Shown here piece after piece: positions 48,559 through 58,575 of a stretch of 64,000 nucleotides of DNA (positions within the stretch are counted from its first letter, which is position 1; every line of letters starts with the position of its first letter). Made by a program: the position numbers and the translations under genes. The stretch comes from Nitrococcus mobilis (GTDB lineage: Bacteria; Pseudomonadota; Gammaproteobacteria; Nitrococcales; Nitrococcaceae), in NCBI GenBank assembly GCA_024102725.1, contig JAGFJL010000059.1:1-64000 (forward strand), given 5' to 3'. The notes beneath the pieces are model-generated. The model ran no database searches and was not told where the DNA came from. It saw only the letters and a list, made by a program, of their open reading frames with translations.

Positions 48559-51261
48559 ATGAGCCGCACATCCGCCCGCATTCGCAATGATCGCCACCTG
48601 CTCGATGTCGATGCGATAGACCGAGCCCTGCAGGATTGCCACGCGGCAACACCCTTGCTCCGTCAAAGCCTTACCAACGCAGACCAGATTCTGAGTGCCC
48701 GCTTTCTGGAAGGCACGCCCGCAGCCGAACTGGTTACGCTGCGCGCGGAACTGGTGGATGCGCTGGTCACCCGGGTGTGGGATCTTCACCTACGCGATAC
48801 CGGGGAGCAGGCCGCACTGGTCGCTGTGGGTGGTTACGGCCGAGGGGAGCTTCATCCGGGCTCGGATACCGACCTCCTGGTCGTGCTCGCCGACTCCGTC
48901 GGCGAGTGCTTAGACAGCGCTCTTAAACGCATCGTTACTCAGCTTTGGGACATCGGCCTACAGGTCGGACACAGCGTGCGCAGCTTAACCGAGTGTGTCC
49001 GAGAGGCGACCCAGGACATCACCGTCGCCACCAATCTGATGGAATCCCGCCTGCTCGCCGGCTCCCCAAGCCTATATCAGTCGATGGTACAAGCCACCGG
49101 CCCGCATCGGATCTGGCCCAGCCGCCGGTTTTTCGAGGCCAAATGGCGCGAACAGCTCGCCCGACACAGCAAATACCATGACACGGCCCACAACCTGGAG
49201 CCGAATCTCAAGGAAAGCCCAGGCGGTCTGCGCGACATCCACATGATCGGTTGGGTGGCAAAACGCCAGTTCGGCGCCAGCACACTGCACGATCTGGTGG
49301 ATCATGCGTTTCTTACCGAGGGCGAGTACCGCACGCTCATGCGCGGTCAATATTTTCTCTGGGATCTGCGCTTCGCTCTACACGTGCTCACCGGGCGGCG
49401 CGAAGACCGGCTGCTCTTCGACTACCAGATCACGCTCGCCAAGCAATTCGGCTACCGCGACACCGAGCACACGCTTGCGGTCGAACAGCTCATGCAGCGC
49501 TACTACCGTACCGTGATGCGACTGAGCTGCCTGAACGAAATGCTGCTCCAACTCTACCAGGAAGTGATCCTCTACGCCGACCTGGACGAGGCACCCCAGC
49601 GGCTGAACAAACGCTTCCAGATCAAGCGTGGTTTCATCGAAGTCACTCATCCCAATGTATTCCGGCGCTATCCGTTCGCGCTGCTGGAAGTGTTTCTGTT
49701 GATTCAAGAACACCCCGAAATCAAGGGCGTGCGCGCCGCCACGATCCGGCTGATCCGCCAGCATCATCACCTCATCGATGAACGGTTCCGCAATGATCTG
49801 CGCTGCCGCAGCCTGTTCATGGAAATCCTACGCCAACCGCGTGGTATCACCCATGAACTGCGCCGAATGCACACCTACGGCATCCTTGGGCGCTACCTGC
49901 CCGCCATTCGGCATATTACCGGGCGCATGCAATACGATCTATTCCACGCTTATACGGTGGACTCCCATATCTTGATGGTGGTGCGCAACCTACGTCGTTT
50001 CGCCGCACCGGAGTTCGCCCACGAATTCCCTTTCTGCAGCGCCCTGATCAATCGCCTGCCCAAGCCCGAGTTACTCTACCTAGCCGGCTTGTTCCACGAT
50101 ATCGCCAAAGGACGGGGCGGCGATCACTCCGAACTCGGCGCCGAGGATGCCTACCAGTTCTGCCTCCATCACGGTCTGAGCCGCTACGACAGCCGCTTGG
50201 TGGCTTGGCTGGTTCGGCATCACCTGCTTCTGTCGACGACCGCCCAGCGCTGCGACATCAGCGATCCGCAAGTCATCAACGAATTCGCTTGCAAGGTAGG
50301 TGATCTACAGCATCTCAACTACCTTTATCTGCTCACGATCGGCGACATTCGGGGCACCAATCCCAAACTTTGGAATGCCTGGCGCGAGGCGTTGCTGCTG
50401 GAGCTCTATCAGTTCACTCAGCGGGCGATCCGCCGCGGCCTGGGTAACCCCATCGACGCGGAGGAGCTCATCGAAGAGACGCAGGCACAGGCACGCAAGG
50501 CGCTGCGCACGCGCGGACTGCATCACATGACCGTGCGAGCGATTTGGCGTCCCTTCACAGCAGACTACTTCCTGCGCTACTCGGCCGCGGAAATCGCCTG
50601 GCATACAGCTGCCATTCACGAATTCGGCGGCGCAGCGCAGCGGCCGCTGATTCTAATCGATCCAGTCAGTAGCCGTGGCGGCACCGAGGTATTCGTCTAC
50701 ACCCGCGATCGGGATCATATCTTTGCTCTAACCGTCACGGCCTTGAGCCAGCTCGGCCTCGATATTCAGGACGCGCGCATCATCACGACCGAGGATGGTT
50801 ATACGCTGGACAGCTATCTGGTCCTGGAGGATACCGGCAAGCCCATCGCCGCCGGCTACCGTGAGCGGGAGATTATCGCGCATGTGAGCGACATGCTGCG
50901 CCACAGCGAGCCATTGCCCCAGCCATTGACCCGGAGCTTGCCACGCCGGTTGCGGCACTTCAGCACTCAGACTCAAATCGAATTTACGGCCGAGCCACAT
51001 AATAACCGGACCGCCATGGAACTGATCACCGGCGACCGCCCTGGTCTGCTCGCTCAAGTCGGCTACGCTTTCGCCCACTGCGGCGTGCGCCTGCAAAATG
51101 CCAAAATCGCCACCATGGGTGAGCGCGCCGAAGATGTCTTCTTCCTCACCGACCGCAATAACTGCGCGCTGGGGAAAGACAGCCAACAGTGTCTACGGGA
51201 GCAGCTGCGGCGGATGCTGACCGACGAGGAGGAGTTGCGCAAACGCGCCGATGGCGTTTGA
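48559..51261 (+). CDS. glnD: Bifunctional [protein-PII] uridylyltransferase/uridylyl-removing enzyme
   Basis: The primary nitrogen sensor: it uridylylates PII proteins when glutamine is low and removes the group when glutamine is high. The 900 residues have the nucleotidyltransferase motif GGYGRGELHPGSDTDLLV at 91-108, a central domain, an HD phosphohydrolase motif in LFHDIAKGRGGDHSELG near 506-522, and two C-terminal ACT domains at about 690-770 and 815-895. The genes for PII and NtrB/C are not in the window. The map-glnD-dapD order is common in gammaproteobacteria. Confidence 0.97.
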   Translation: MSRTSARIRNDRHLLDVDAIDRALQDCHAATPLLRQSLTNADQILSARFLEGTPAAELVTLRAELVDALVTRVWDLHLRDTGEQAALVAVGGYGRGELHPGSDTDLLVVLADSVGECLDSALKRIVTQLWDIGLQVGHSVRSLTECVREATQDITVATNLMESRLLAGSPSLYQSMVQATGPHRIWPSRRFFEAKWREQLARHSKYHDTAHNLEPNLKESPGGLRDIHMIGWVAKRQFGASTLHDLVDHAFLTEGEYRTLMRGQYFLWDLRFALHVLTGRREDRLLFDYQITLAKQFGYRDTEHTLAVEQLMQRYYRTVMRLSCLNEMLLQLYQEVILYADLDEAPQRLNKRFQIKRGFIEVTHPNVFRRYPFALLEVFLLIQEHPEIKGVRAATIRLIRQHHHLIDERFRNDLRCRSLFMEILRQPRGITHELRRMHTYGILGRYLPAIRHITGRMQYDLFHAYTVDSHILMVVRNLRRFAAPEFAHEFPFCSALINRLPKPELLYLAGLFHDIAKGRGGDHSELGAEDAYQFCLHHGLSRYDSRLVAWLVRHHLLLSTTAQRCDISDPQVINEFACKVGDLQHLNYLYLLTIGDIRGTNPKLWNAWREALLLELYQFTQRAIRRGLGNPIDAEELIEETQAQARKALRTRGLHHMTVRAIWRPFTADYFLRYSAAEIAWHTAAIHEFGGAAQRPLILIDPVSSRGGTEVFVYTRDRDHIFALTVTALSQLGLDIQDARIITTEDGYTLDSYLVLEDTGKPIAAGYREREIIAHVSDMLRHSEPLPQPLTRSLPRRLRHFSTQTQIEFTAEPHNNRTAMELITGDRPGLLAQVGYAFAHCGVRLQNAKIATMGERAEDVFFLTDRNNCALGKDSQQCLREQLRRMLTDEEELRKRADGV

Positions 51262-51266
51262 TGGCG

Positions 51267-51296
51267 TTACGGAATACGACCGGCCTGACTTATACT
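51267..51296 (+). promoter_or_regulatory. Candidate dapD promoter
   Basis: TTACGG (51267-51272) and TATACT (51291-51296) are separated by 18 bp just after the glnD stop. The -10 box matches 5 of 6 consensus positions, the -35 box is weaker. It would produce a leader of about 120 nt for dapD-dapE, so that lysine genes can be expressed apart from glnD. Inferred from sequence only. Confidence 0.35.
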
Positions 51297-51345
51297 GCTG
51301 CGCGCCCGACGGTCGAGGCGGTGCCACAGCGTTTGTAGCACCCGG

Positions 51346-51374
51346 CCGGTTGTGCTCGGCAAGCCGCACACCGG
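51346..51374 (+). promoter_or_regulatory. Stem-loop in the dapD leader
   Basis: CCGGTTGTGC (51346-51355) pairs with GCACACCGG (51366-51374), giving 9 bp with one bulged T and a 10-nt loop. A second small hairpin GTGGG/CCCAC (51387-51391 with 51399-51403) lies between it and the Shine-Dalgarno sequence. The region is too short for a lysine riboswitch, and I see no leader peptide. Role unknown. Confidence 0.4.
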
Positions 51375-51422
51375 AGGCTATCGTCCGTGGGCAAAAAACC
51401 CACTGGTAGACAGGAGAGTGCC

Positions 51423-52241
51423 ATGGAGCAACTGAAAAACCTCATCGAGGCGGCGTTCGAGAAACGTATCGAACTCTCGCCCCGCGCGGCTGCGCCGGAG
51501 CTTCGAGATGCCGTCGCTGAAGTATTGGACTTACTTGACACCGGCAAGGTCCGTGTGGCAGAGCAAATCGATGGCGAATGGCGGGTCAATCAATGGCTGA
51601 AAAAGGCCGTGCTGCTGCATTTTCGTCTCCACGACAATGAGGTTATGCGTGACGGCTTGACTCAATATTTCGACAAAGTGCCGCTCAAGTTCACGGATTA
51701 CAATAGTCGCGAGCTCATCGCGAACGGTGTGCGGATCGTCCCGCCCGCCATGGCGCGCCGCGGTGCCTACATCGCCCCCGGTGCGGTGCTCATGCCCTCC
51801 TATGTCAACATCGGTGCCTATGTCGATGCGGGCACCATGGTGGATACCTGGGCCACAGTCGGCTCCTGCGCCCAGATCGGCAAGCACGTCCATCTCTCCG
51901 GCGGCGTTGGCATCGGCGGCGTGCTCGAACCCCTGCAGGCCAATCCGACCATCATCGAGGATAATTGTTTCATCGGCGCGCGCTCGGAGATCGTCGAGGG
52001 CGTCATTGTCGGTGCCGGGGCCGTGATTTCAATGGGCGTCTACATCGGCCAGAGTACTAAAATATACAACCGCGAAACGGGCGAGGTGAGTTATGGCCGT
52101 GTTCCACCCGGCGCCGTGGTGGTCCCCGGCAGTTTGCCCGCGCGGGACGGCAGCCACAGCCTTTATTGCGCAATAATCATCAAGCAGGTGGATGAGAAGA
52201 CCCGCTCCAAGGTCGGCATCAACGAGCTGTTGCGACCGTGA
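51423..52241 (+). CDS. dapD: Tetrahydrodipicolinate N-succinyltransferase
   Basis: Succinylates tetrahydrodipicolinate in the succinylase branch of lysine and meso-diaminopimelate synthesis. From the ATG at 51423 (GGAGAG 4-5 nt upstream) it has 272 residues. A helical N-terminal domain precedes a left-handed beta helix, with [21 protein letters not shown]-type hexapeptides near 133-153 and [21 protein letters not shown]. It overlaps or nearly overlaps dapE, whose upstream GTG shares bases with the dapD stop. Confidence 0.97.
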   Translation: MEQLKNLIEAAFEKRIELSPRAAAPELRDAVAEVLDLLDTGKVRVAEQIDGEWRVNQWLKKAVLLHFRLHDNEVMRDGLTQYFDKVPLKFTDYNSRELIANGVRIVPPAMARRGAYIAPGAVLMPSYVNIGAYVDAGTMVDTWATVGSCAQIGKHVHLSGGVGIGGVLEPLQANPTIIEDNCFIGARSEIVEGVIVGAGAVISMGVYIGQSTKIYNRETGEVSYGRVPPGAVVVPGSLPARDGSHSLYCAIIIKQVDEKTRSKVGINELLRP

Positions 52242-52273
52242 GCGGCCACACCTCGCTACGGGATTCCGACGCC

Positions 52274-53410
52274 ATGGACCGCACCCCCACCATCGACCTT
52301 GCTTGCGAGCTGATTCGCCGACCATCGTTGACTCCCGAAGATGCGGGCTGTCAGGCCCTGCTCGCCGCCCGGTTGGAGGCATTGGGCTTCCGTTGTGAAC
52401 ATCTGGCCTTCGGCAAGGTAAAGAATCTTTGGGCACGCTACGGGAATAACGGCCCATTGCTCACCTTCGTCGGCCATACCGACGTGGTTCCGAGCGGTCC
52501 CGAGACGCAATGGACCACACCGCCCTTCGAGCCTAGTCTACGACAGGGGCAGTTGTATGGCCGTGGCGCGGCCGATATGAAAGGCAGCCTGGCCGCCTTC
52601 GTCACCGCTTGTGAGCGATTTCTCGGTAACAAGCGCGGGCCGTTACGCGGATCTGTGGCGCTGCTCATTACCAGCGATGAGGAAGGGGAGGCCATCGATG
52701 GCACGGCCCGGGTGGTCAAGACCTTGCAAGCCCGTGGCGAGCGCATCGACATGTGCCTCGTGGGCGAGCCGAGCAGCGAGGTCGTGATCGGCGATACCAT
52801 CAAGATCGGTCGCCGGGGCTCCCTGCACGGTCATTTGACCGTGCGCGGCATTCAGGGCCACGTCGCCTACCCGCAGCGCGCGAGCAACCCGATTCACCAG
52901 TTCGCCCCTGCACTGCTGGAGCTTACGAGTCGCCGTTGGGACAACGGCAACGCCAGTTTCCCACCCACCACCATGCAAATCTCAAACATTCACGCCGGTA
53001 CCGGAGCCACCAATGTGATACCAGGGAGTCTACGCGCGGATGTCAATTTCCGTTATTGCACGGAGCTGACCGCGGAGGACATTCGCTTTGAAGTAGAACA
53101 CACCTTCGAGCGCCACGACCTGGAATATCAGATCGACTGGCGGCTATCGGCGCAACCCTTCCTTACCGAACGAGGGCCGCTGCTCGATGCGACATTGGCA
53201 GCGGTGCACGAGGTGACCGGCCGCCACGCGCGAACCTCCACCACGGGTGGCACCTCCGACGGCCGCTTTGTTGCCCGTACCGGTGCGCAGGTAGTCGAAC
53301 TCGGCCCGATCAACCAAAGTATCCATCAAGTAGACGAGCACGCCGGGGTAGCGGAGCTCAATACGATTTCGGCGATATACGAGCACATCCTGAAAAGCCT
53401 GCTCGGCTAA
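52274..53410 (+). CDS. dapE: Succinyl-diaminopimelate desuccinylase
   Basis: Removes succinate from succinyl-diaminopimelate, two steps after DapD; the aminotransferase step between them is not encoded here. A dinuclear zinc enzyme of 378 residues from the ATG at 52274, whose N terminus matches homologues (LIRRPSLTPEDAG). Zinc ligands and catalytic residues are seen in FVGHTDVVPSG, YGRGAADMKGS and TSDEEGEAIDGT. A GTG at 52238 overlapping the dapD stop is a possible coupled start, adding 12 residues. It is convergent with dapB, 21 bp away. Confidence 0.96.
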   Translation: MDRTPTIDLACELIRRPSLTPEDAGCQALLAARLEALGFRCEHLAFGKVKNLWARYGNNGPLLTFVGHTDVVPSGPETQWTTPPFEPSLRQGQLYGRGAADMKGSLAAFVTACERFLGNKRGPLRGSVALLITSDEEGEAIDGTARVVKTLQARGERIDMCLVGEPSSEVVIGDTIKIGRRGSLHGHLTVRGIQGHVAYPQRASNPIHQFAPALLELTSRRWDNGNASFPPTTMQISNIHAGTGATNVIPGSLRADVNFRYCTELTAEDIRFEVEHTFERHDLEYQIDWRLSAQPFLTERGPLLDATLAAVHEVTGRHARTSTTGGTSDGRFVARTGAQVVELGPINQSIHQVDEHAGVAELNTISAIYEHILKSLLG

Positions 53411-53431
53411 ATTCGCCGGCTACACGAGCGA

Positions 53432-54238
53432 TTAGCCTCGCAAGCCGAGCACATCCTGCATATCGTAGAGACCAGCTGTTTGCCCCGCCAGCCAAACAGC
53501 TGCGCGCACGGCCCCATTAGCGAAGGTCATACGACTGGATGCGCGGTGGGTAATTTCCAGGCGCTCACCAAGGCCGGCGTACAGCACCGTGTGCTCCCCG
53601 ACGATGTCGCCACCGCGGACGGTCGCAAAGCCGATGGTTTGGCGGTCACGCTCGCCGATACGCCCCTGCCGGCTGTAGACCGCGGCTGCGCCGAAGTCTC
53701 GATCCAGTGCCGCTGCCAGTATCTCTCCCATGCGCAGCGCCGTTCCCGAAGGCGCATCGACTTTATGGCGATGATGAGCCTCGATCACCTCGATATCGAA
53801 GTCCTCACCGAGCGCCTGGGCGGCCAACTCGATGAGCTTGAACGTCAAATTGACTCCGGCGCTGAAATTAGGCGCCAGCACGATCGGTAGCACTTCCGCC
53901 GTGCGGCTGAGCTCGCGGCGTTGTGCTTGATCCAAACCGGTGGTCCCGATAACGATCGGCTTGCCCGCCGCACGACACAGCGCAAGATTTGCCATTGTGG
54001 CCTCCGGCACGGTGAAATCCACCAGGACGTCGCTGCTGGCGATTGCCGCCCCGGGCTCGTCCACCAGGCTGATCCCTAAAGTACCGATACCGGCCAGCTC
54101 GCCTACATCCGCCCCGATCCAGCGACTGCCCTGACGCTCGATCGCCGCCGCTAGCCTTGTGTGCGGATTGTGCGCGATCGCCGCGACCAGCGCGCGCCCC
54201 ATACGGCCAGCCGTCCCGCTGATACCGATCTTGATCAT
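53432..54238 (-). CDS. dapB: 4-hydroxy-tetrahydrodipicolinate reductase
   Basis: Reduces the DapA product to tetrahydrodipicolinate, the substrate of DapD encoded nearby on the other strand. The 268 residues have the dinucleotide-binding GISGTAGRMGRAL at 4-16 and the signature EAHHRHKVDAPSGTA (about 151-165). It lies downstream of dnaJ in the same direction, an arrangement frequent in proteobacteria, separated by 289 bp. Confidence 0.97.
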   Translation of the reverse strand: MIKIGISGTAGRMGRALVAAIAHNPHTRLAAAIERQGSRWIGADVGELAGIGTLGISLVDEPGAAIASSDVLVDFTVPEATMANLALCRAAGKPIVIGTTGLDQAQRRELSRTAEVLPIVLAPNFSAGVNLTFKLIELAAQALGEDFDIEVIEAHHRHKVDAPSGTALRMGEILAAALDRDFGAAAVYSRQGRIGERDRQTIGFATVRGGDIVGEHTVLYAGLGERLEITHRASSRMTFANGAVRAAVWLAGQTAGLYDMQDVLGLRG

Positions 54239-54508
54239 CGCCTACTTCTCTCCCCCTGGCCTGATTCCCGAACCAAAACGCAGAGCGCGCTCACCCGGCT
54301 CAGCCCAACTACGCGCGGCGGCAAGTGCACGCGGCGTAAACCCAATTAAGCACTGCCACCACTACTGTAACGGCACGATGGACTATGGATGAGATCGGTC
54401 GGGACACGGACAAGCGCGTCAGCAAGCCAACGATACCGTGCAGCTCTGGCCGGGAAGCTGGCTCCTTAATAAACACGCGCCCTCGCTCTTAACCCGTGGT
54501 TATGGCTG
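54239..54508. other. dnaJ-dapB spacer
   Basis: Apart from the hairpin directly behind dnaJ, I see no gene or RNA in this 270-bp region. The dapB promoter presumably lies here. No sigma-70 pair stands out strongly enough to annotate. Confidence 0.4.
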
Positions 54509-54528
54509 GCTCCAGCCTTCGCTGGAGC
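54509..54528 (-). terminator. Stem-loop after dnaJ, probable 3' end of the chaperone operon
   Basis: CTGGAGC and GCTCCAG (54522-54528 with 54509-54515) form a perfect 7-bp stem with a 6-nt loop, starting at the last base of the dnaJ stop codon when read on the minus strand. There is no T run behind it, so intrinsic termination is not assured. It may be a 3'-end stabiliser or part of a factor-dependent terminator. Confidence 0.5.
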
Positions 54529-55664
54529 TAAAATTTCATGCTTTCAAAGAACGATTTGACCGAATCCAGCCAGCTATTGCTCTGCGGATTGTGCCGGTCA
54601 CCGCCCACCTCCAACGTCGCGGCCAGCTCTTCGAGCAACTCCCTTTGCTTAGTCGTAAGATTGACCGGAGTCTCAACCTTCACTCGGCAGAGTAAATCGC
54701 CGGGTGGACCGCCACGCACCGGCTGTACTCCCTTGCCGCGGATGCGAAAAACCCGCCCGGATTGGGTCCCTGGAGGCACTCGCAAGGTAATACGACCGTC
54801 CAGAGTCGGTACCTCCAACTCGCCTCCAAGGGCGGCGGTGGGCACGCTGATTGGTATGTCGCAGCGAAGATGCGAGTCATCGCGTTTGAAAATCGGGTGC
54901 TCCCGAACGGCAATCTGAACATAGAGATCGCCGGGGGGACCGCCGTTCTCTCCAGGCTCCCCCTCGCCACCGAGGCGAATCCGATCACCCGTATCTACGC
55001 CCGCCGGAACCTTCACCGAGAGGCGTTTTTGCTCCGGAACCCGACCATTGCCGTTACATTGCCGGCAAGGCGTGGAAATGATGGTGCCGCTACCTCGGCA
55101 ACGTGGACAAGGTTGGCGGATAGCGAAGAAGCCCTGCTGGACCCGCACCTCACCGTGCCCCTGACAGGTCGTGCAAGTCTGTGGCTTGCTGCCCTGGGCG
55201 GCGCCGCTGCCGGCGCAACTCGCGCAAGCGACCATGGTCGGGATCTCGAATTCCTTTTCGGTGCCCGCAACCGCCTCCTCCAGCGAGAGCTCCAACGTGT
55301 AGCGTAGATCGGCCCCCCGAAACACGCCCGGAGCGCCGCCCCGACCGGCCGCACCGCCAAAGATATCGCCAAAGACATCGGAGAAGATATCGGCGAAGCT
55401 ACCCGGCCCGGCGCCAAAACCGCCCCGGCCGGCACTTGCGTTGACACCGGCATGGCCGAACTGATCATAAGCCGCCCGCTTCTGGGGATCGCTTAGGATT
55501 TCGTAAGCTTCCTTGGCCTCCTTAAAGCGGACCTCCGCCTCCTGGTTGCCGGGATTGCGGTCGGGATGATACTTCATCGCCATGCGACGATAGGCCTGCT
55601 TGAGATCGGCCTCCGAAGCGTTGGGCGCCACCCCTAGAATTTCGTAATAATCTCTTTCCGTCAT
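54528..55664 (-). CDS. dnaJ: Chaperone DnaJ
   Basis: The Hsp40 partner that stimulates DnaK ATPase and delivers substrates. From the ATG at 55664 it has 378 residues: a J domain with HPD at 33-35, a Gly/Phe-rich region with GGFGAGPG and IFGG, four zinc-binding CxxCxGxG repeats ([32 protein letters not shown]), and C-terminal substrate-binding domains. That start has no clear Shine-Dalgarno sequence; an ATG at 55697, 11 codons upstream, has AAGGTGG close before it and may be the real one. Confidence 0.97.
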   Translation of the reverse strand: MTERDYYEILGVAPNASEADLKQAYRRMAMKYHPDRNPGNQEAEVRFKEAKEAYEILSDPQKRAAYDQFGHAGVNASAGRGGFGAGPGSFADIFSDVFGDIFGGAAGRGGAPGVFRGADLRYTLELSLEEAVAGTEKEFEIPTMVACASCAGSGAAQGSKPQTCTTCQGHGEVRVQQGFFAIRQPCPRCRGSGTIISTPCRQCNGNGRVPEQKRLSVKVPAGVDTGDRIRLGGEGEPGENGGPPGDLYVQIAVREHPIFKRDDSHLRCDIPISVPTAALGGELEVPTLDGRITLRVPPGTQSGRVFRIRGKGVQPVRGGPPGDLLCRVKVETPVNLTTKQRELLEELAATLEVGGDRHNPQSNSWLDSVKSFFESMKF

Positions 55665-55881
55665 TAGCTGAAAACTCGGCCCTGTCGCTTGGCTCATCCC
55701 ACCTTAAAAGCGGAGGAATTATAATCGGTTTGGACCGCACCTTCCCAGTTACTCGGCCCCCACAAAGCGGATAACCGCGTTTCCAACCATACCCTCTCGG
55801 TCCTTCCTCACGCGGCCAAGCAACCGCGTCTTTGATCGCCGCCGCGAAGGTGCGCATGCTCTCGCCGTAACCAAACCCCGC

Positions 55882-57813
55882 TTACTTCTTGTCATCCTTG
55901 ACTTCTTCAAACTCAGCATCGACCACGTCTTCCTGCGCGGTTTCACGTGCGCCGCTCCCTTGCTCTTCGCCCCCGGCCTTGGCTCCTTCGGTAGCGCTGC
56001 TCTGATAGGCGCGCTCCGCGAGCTTGCCGGATTTCTCCGCCAAAGCCTCCATTTTGCTATTGATGGCGGCCTTGTCGCTGCCCTTCATCACCTCCTCCAA
56101 TGCGGTAATCGCACCTTCCAAATCCTTTTTTTCCGACTCCGAGATCTTGTCACCGAGATCTCGGATGGACTTGCGGGTGGCATGAACGAGATTATCCGCC
56201 TGGTTGCGGGCGTCCACCAACTCTCGGGCTTTGCGGTCTTCGTCGCGATGCGCCTCGGCATCCTTGACCATACGCTCGATCTCGTCGTCGTTCAGACCGC
56301 TCGATGCCTTGATCTGGATGGACTGCTGCTTGCCGGTGGCCTTATCGCGCGCCGAGACATGCAGTATGCCATTGGCGTCGATATCGAACGTGACCTCAAT
56401 CTGTGGCACCCCGCGCGGGGCCGGCGGAATATCTTGCAAGTCGAACCGGCCGAGCGACTTGTTGTATTTCGCCATTTCCCGCTCACCCTGGAGCACGTGC
56501 ACAGTTACCGCGGTCTGGTTATCCTCGGCCGTAGAGAACACCTGATTCGCCTTGGTGGGAATGGTGGTGTTCTTCTCGATCAGTTTGGTCATCACACCGC
56601 CGAGGGTCTCGATACCCAGAGACAGTGGTGTTACGTCCAACAGCAACACATCTTTGACGTCGCCGCCGAGCACTCCGGCTTGCACGGCCGCGCCGAGCGC
56701 CACGGCCTCATCGGGATTGACGTCCTTGCGCGGCTCCTTGCCGAAAATCTCCTCAACCAATTTCTGTACCTTCGGCATCCGGGTCTGGCCGCCGACGAGA
56801 ATCACCTCATCGACATCGGAGGCGGACAGATCGGCGTCTTTTAGCGCAATCTTGCACGGCTCGATGGTACGCTTGATGATGTCCTCGAGCAGAGCCTCGA
56901 GCTTGGCCCGGGTCAGCTTCAGGTTCAAATGCTTCGGTCCGGCACGATCCGCCGTAATATAGGGCAGATTGATTTCCGTTTGCTGGGCAAAGGACAGCTC
57001 GATCTTAGCTTTCTCGGCGGCCTCCTTAAGCCGCTGCATCGCCAGGCGATCGCCGCCGAGGTCGATGCCCTGATCCTTTTTGAACTCGGCGATCAGGTAA
57101 CTGATGATCGCGCGGTCGAAATCTTCGCCGCCGAGGAAAGTATCGCCGTGCGTGGAGAGCACCTCGAACTGGTGCTCGCCTTCGACCTCGGCGATCTCGA
57201 TGATGGAGATATCGAACGTGCCACCGCCTAGATCGAAGACGGCCACCTTGCGGTCGCCACCCCGCTTGTCCAAACCGTAAGCCAGCGCGGCCGCGGTGGG
57301 CTCATTGATGATGCGCTTGACCTCGAGACCGGCAATGCGACCGGCGTCTTTGGTCGCTTGGCGCTGGGAATCGTTGAAGTAGGCGGGCACGGTAATCACC
57401 GCCTCCTTTACCTCTTCACCGAGATAATCCTCGGCGGTCTTCTTCATTTTCATCAATGTCCGGGCCGAGATCTCCGGAGGAGCCATCTTTTTGCCGTGCA
57501 CCTCCACCCAAGCATCACCGTTGTCGGCCCGAACGATTTTGTACGGCATCTCCCGTACATCGCGCTGCACGACTTCTTCCTCGTAGCGTCGGCCAATCAA
57601 GCGCTTGACGGCATAAACCGTGTTTTCCGGATTGGTAACCGCTTGTCGCTTGGCCGGTGCGCCGGTCAAAATTTCGCCGTCCTCGGTAAACGCCACCACG
57701 GATGGCGTCGTACGATCGCCCTCGGCGTTCTCGATTACCCGAGGCTTGCCCCCTTCCATCACGGCCACGCAAGAGTTCGTGGTGCCCAGGTCAATGCCGA
57801 TGATCTTACCCAT
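55882..57813 (-). CDS. dnaK: Chaperone DnaK (Hsp70)
   Basis: The central ATP-dependent folding chaperone. The 643 residues start with [26 protein letters not shown] and the substrate-binding domain ([14 protein letters not shown]) follow, and an acidic tail ends in EEVKDDKK. A sigma-32-like promoter and a CIRCE-like sequence lie in front of it (57841-57909), so it can be transcribed apart from hrcA-grpE. dnaJ follows after a gap of about 184 bp. Confidence 0.98.
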   Translation of the reverse strand: MGKIIGIDLGTTNSCVAVMEGGKPRVIENAEGDRTTPSVVAFTEDGEILTGAPAKRQAVTNPENTVYAVKRLIGRRYEEEVVQRDVREMPYKIVRADNGDAWVEVHGKKMAPPEISARTLMKMKKTAEDYLGEEVKEAVITVPAYFNDSQRQATKDAGRIAGLEVKRIINEPTAAALAYGLDKRGGDRKVAVFDLGGGTFDISIIEIAEVEGEHQFEVLSTHGDTFLGGEDFDRAIISYLIAEFKKDQGIDLGGDRLAMQRLKEAAEKAKIELSFAQQTEINLPYITADRAGPKHLNLKLTRAKLEALLEDIIKRTIEPCKIALKDADLSASDVDEVILVGGQTRMPKVQKLVEEIFGKEPRKDVNPDEAVALGAAVQAGVLGGDVKDVLLLDVTPLSLGIETLGGVMTKLIEKNTTIPTKANQVFSTAEDNQTAVTVHVLQGEREMAKYNKSLGRFDLQDIPPAPRGVPQIEVTFDIDANGILHVSARDKATGKQQSIQIKASSGLNDDEIERMVKDAEAHRDEDRKARELVDARNQADNLVHATRKSIRDLGDKISESEKKDLEGAITALEEVMKGSDKAAINSKMEALAEKSGKLAERAYQSSATEGAKAGGEEQGSGARETAQEDVVDAEFEEVKDDKK

Positions 57814-57840
57814 AAGTCTGTGCTCCCTCTCTCACCTCTT

Positions 57841-57862
57841 CACTTCGGCGTGCAAGTGCTAA
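57841..57862 (-). promoter_or_regulatory. Degenerate CIRCE-like element before dnaK
   Basis: On the minus strand, TTAGCACTT (57862-57854) matches the left half of the HrcA operator (TTAGCACTC) at 8 of 9 positions. After 8 bp comes AAGTGAAGA, which keeps only the inner AGTG of the right half and one outer base. The inner arms CACTT/AAGTG are still a perfect inverted repeat. It may be a weak HrcA site or a relic. It lies downstream of the sigma-32-like promoter, in the dnaK leader. Confidence 0.4.
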
Positions 57863-57880
57863 ATTCAAGATCTGACTGGT

Positions 57881-57909
57881 TAAATGCGGCCGGGCGTGGG
57901 TATTTCAAG
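57881..57909 (-). promoter_or_regulatory. Candidate sigma-32 heat-shock promoter for dnaK
   Basis: Minus-strand CTTGAAA (57909-57903) and CCGCATTTA (57889-57881) are separated by 13 bp. The heat-shock sigma factor consensus in E. coli is CTTGAAA, 13-15 bp, CCCCATnTA; here only one position of the -10 box differs. The -35 box overlaps the grpE stop codon. The start point would be about 60 nt before dnaK, just upstream of the CIRCE-like element. Confidence 0.65.
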
Positions 57910-58525
57910 CCTGCTCATCGATCTCGCCGCCGGAGGGGCGGTGGTTGTCGGGCTTGGAAACGATCACCAGCGCGGGGCGCAGCAGCCGGTCGCCCAGCAG
58001 ATAGCCTTTTTGCACTACGTGGATGACCGTATTCGGGTCGTGCTCAGCGGATTCCTGCGCCGCCATCGCCTCGTGCCTCTCGGGGTCGAAACGCTCGCCC
58101 TGTGGATTGACTTCATGGATATCGAATTTCTCCATGACCTGATTCAACATCTTGAGCGTGAGCTCCACACCTTCCCGTAATTTGGACACGTCGACGTGGG
58201 TTTCCTGCGCGACGCTTACCCCCATTTCCAAGCTGTCCCGCACCCCCAGTAGCTCGTTTGCAAACTTCTCGAGCGCGTATCGATGGGCTTGTTCAACGTC
58301 CCGCTGCGAGCGTCGGTGCTGATTCTCCAACTCGGCGCGGGCGCGCAAAAATTGATTCCAATTTTCCTCGGCCCGCGTGCGCGCCGACTCACACTCGATA
58401 GTCAAGCGTTCGACGGTTTGTTGCAGCCGCTCGATCGACTCATTCCCTTGTGCATCCGGCTCGCCATGGGCCTGCGCAGACGGCTCATCGTCGCGCTGAG
58501 CTTCGTTGCGTTCCTCTTCCGCCAT
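57905..58525 (-). CDS. grpE: Nucleotide exchange factor GrpE
   Basis: Releases ADP from DnaK and acts as a thermosensor. The 206 residues have a disordered acidic N terminus (to about 28), a long coiled coil (about 28-110), and the compact C-terminal domain with NPQGERFDPERHEAMA and VVQKGYLLGDRLLRPA. It lies between hrcA and dnaK. Its stop codon is part of the dnaK sigma-32-like -35 box. Confidence 0.96.
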   Translation of the reverse strand: MAEEERNEAQRDDEPSAQAHGEPDAQGNESIERLQQTVERLTIECESARTRAEENWNQFLRARAELENQHRRSQRDVEQAHRYALEKFANELLGVRDSLEMGVSVAQETHVDVSKLREGVELTLKMLNQVMEKFDIHEVNPQGERFDPERHEAMAAQESAEHDPNTVIHVVQKGYLLGDRLLRPALVIVSKPDNHRPSGGEIDEQA

Positions 58526-58575
58526 CGTTTTCTCCGAGCAGACGGTACGAAAACACCCGCAATAAATTAACGCTT

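Noticed and set aside
51262-51422. Lysine riboswitch before dapD
   Set aside because: The leader is too short and lacks the multi-helix junction expected of that riboswitch.
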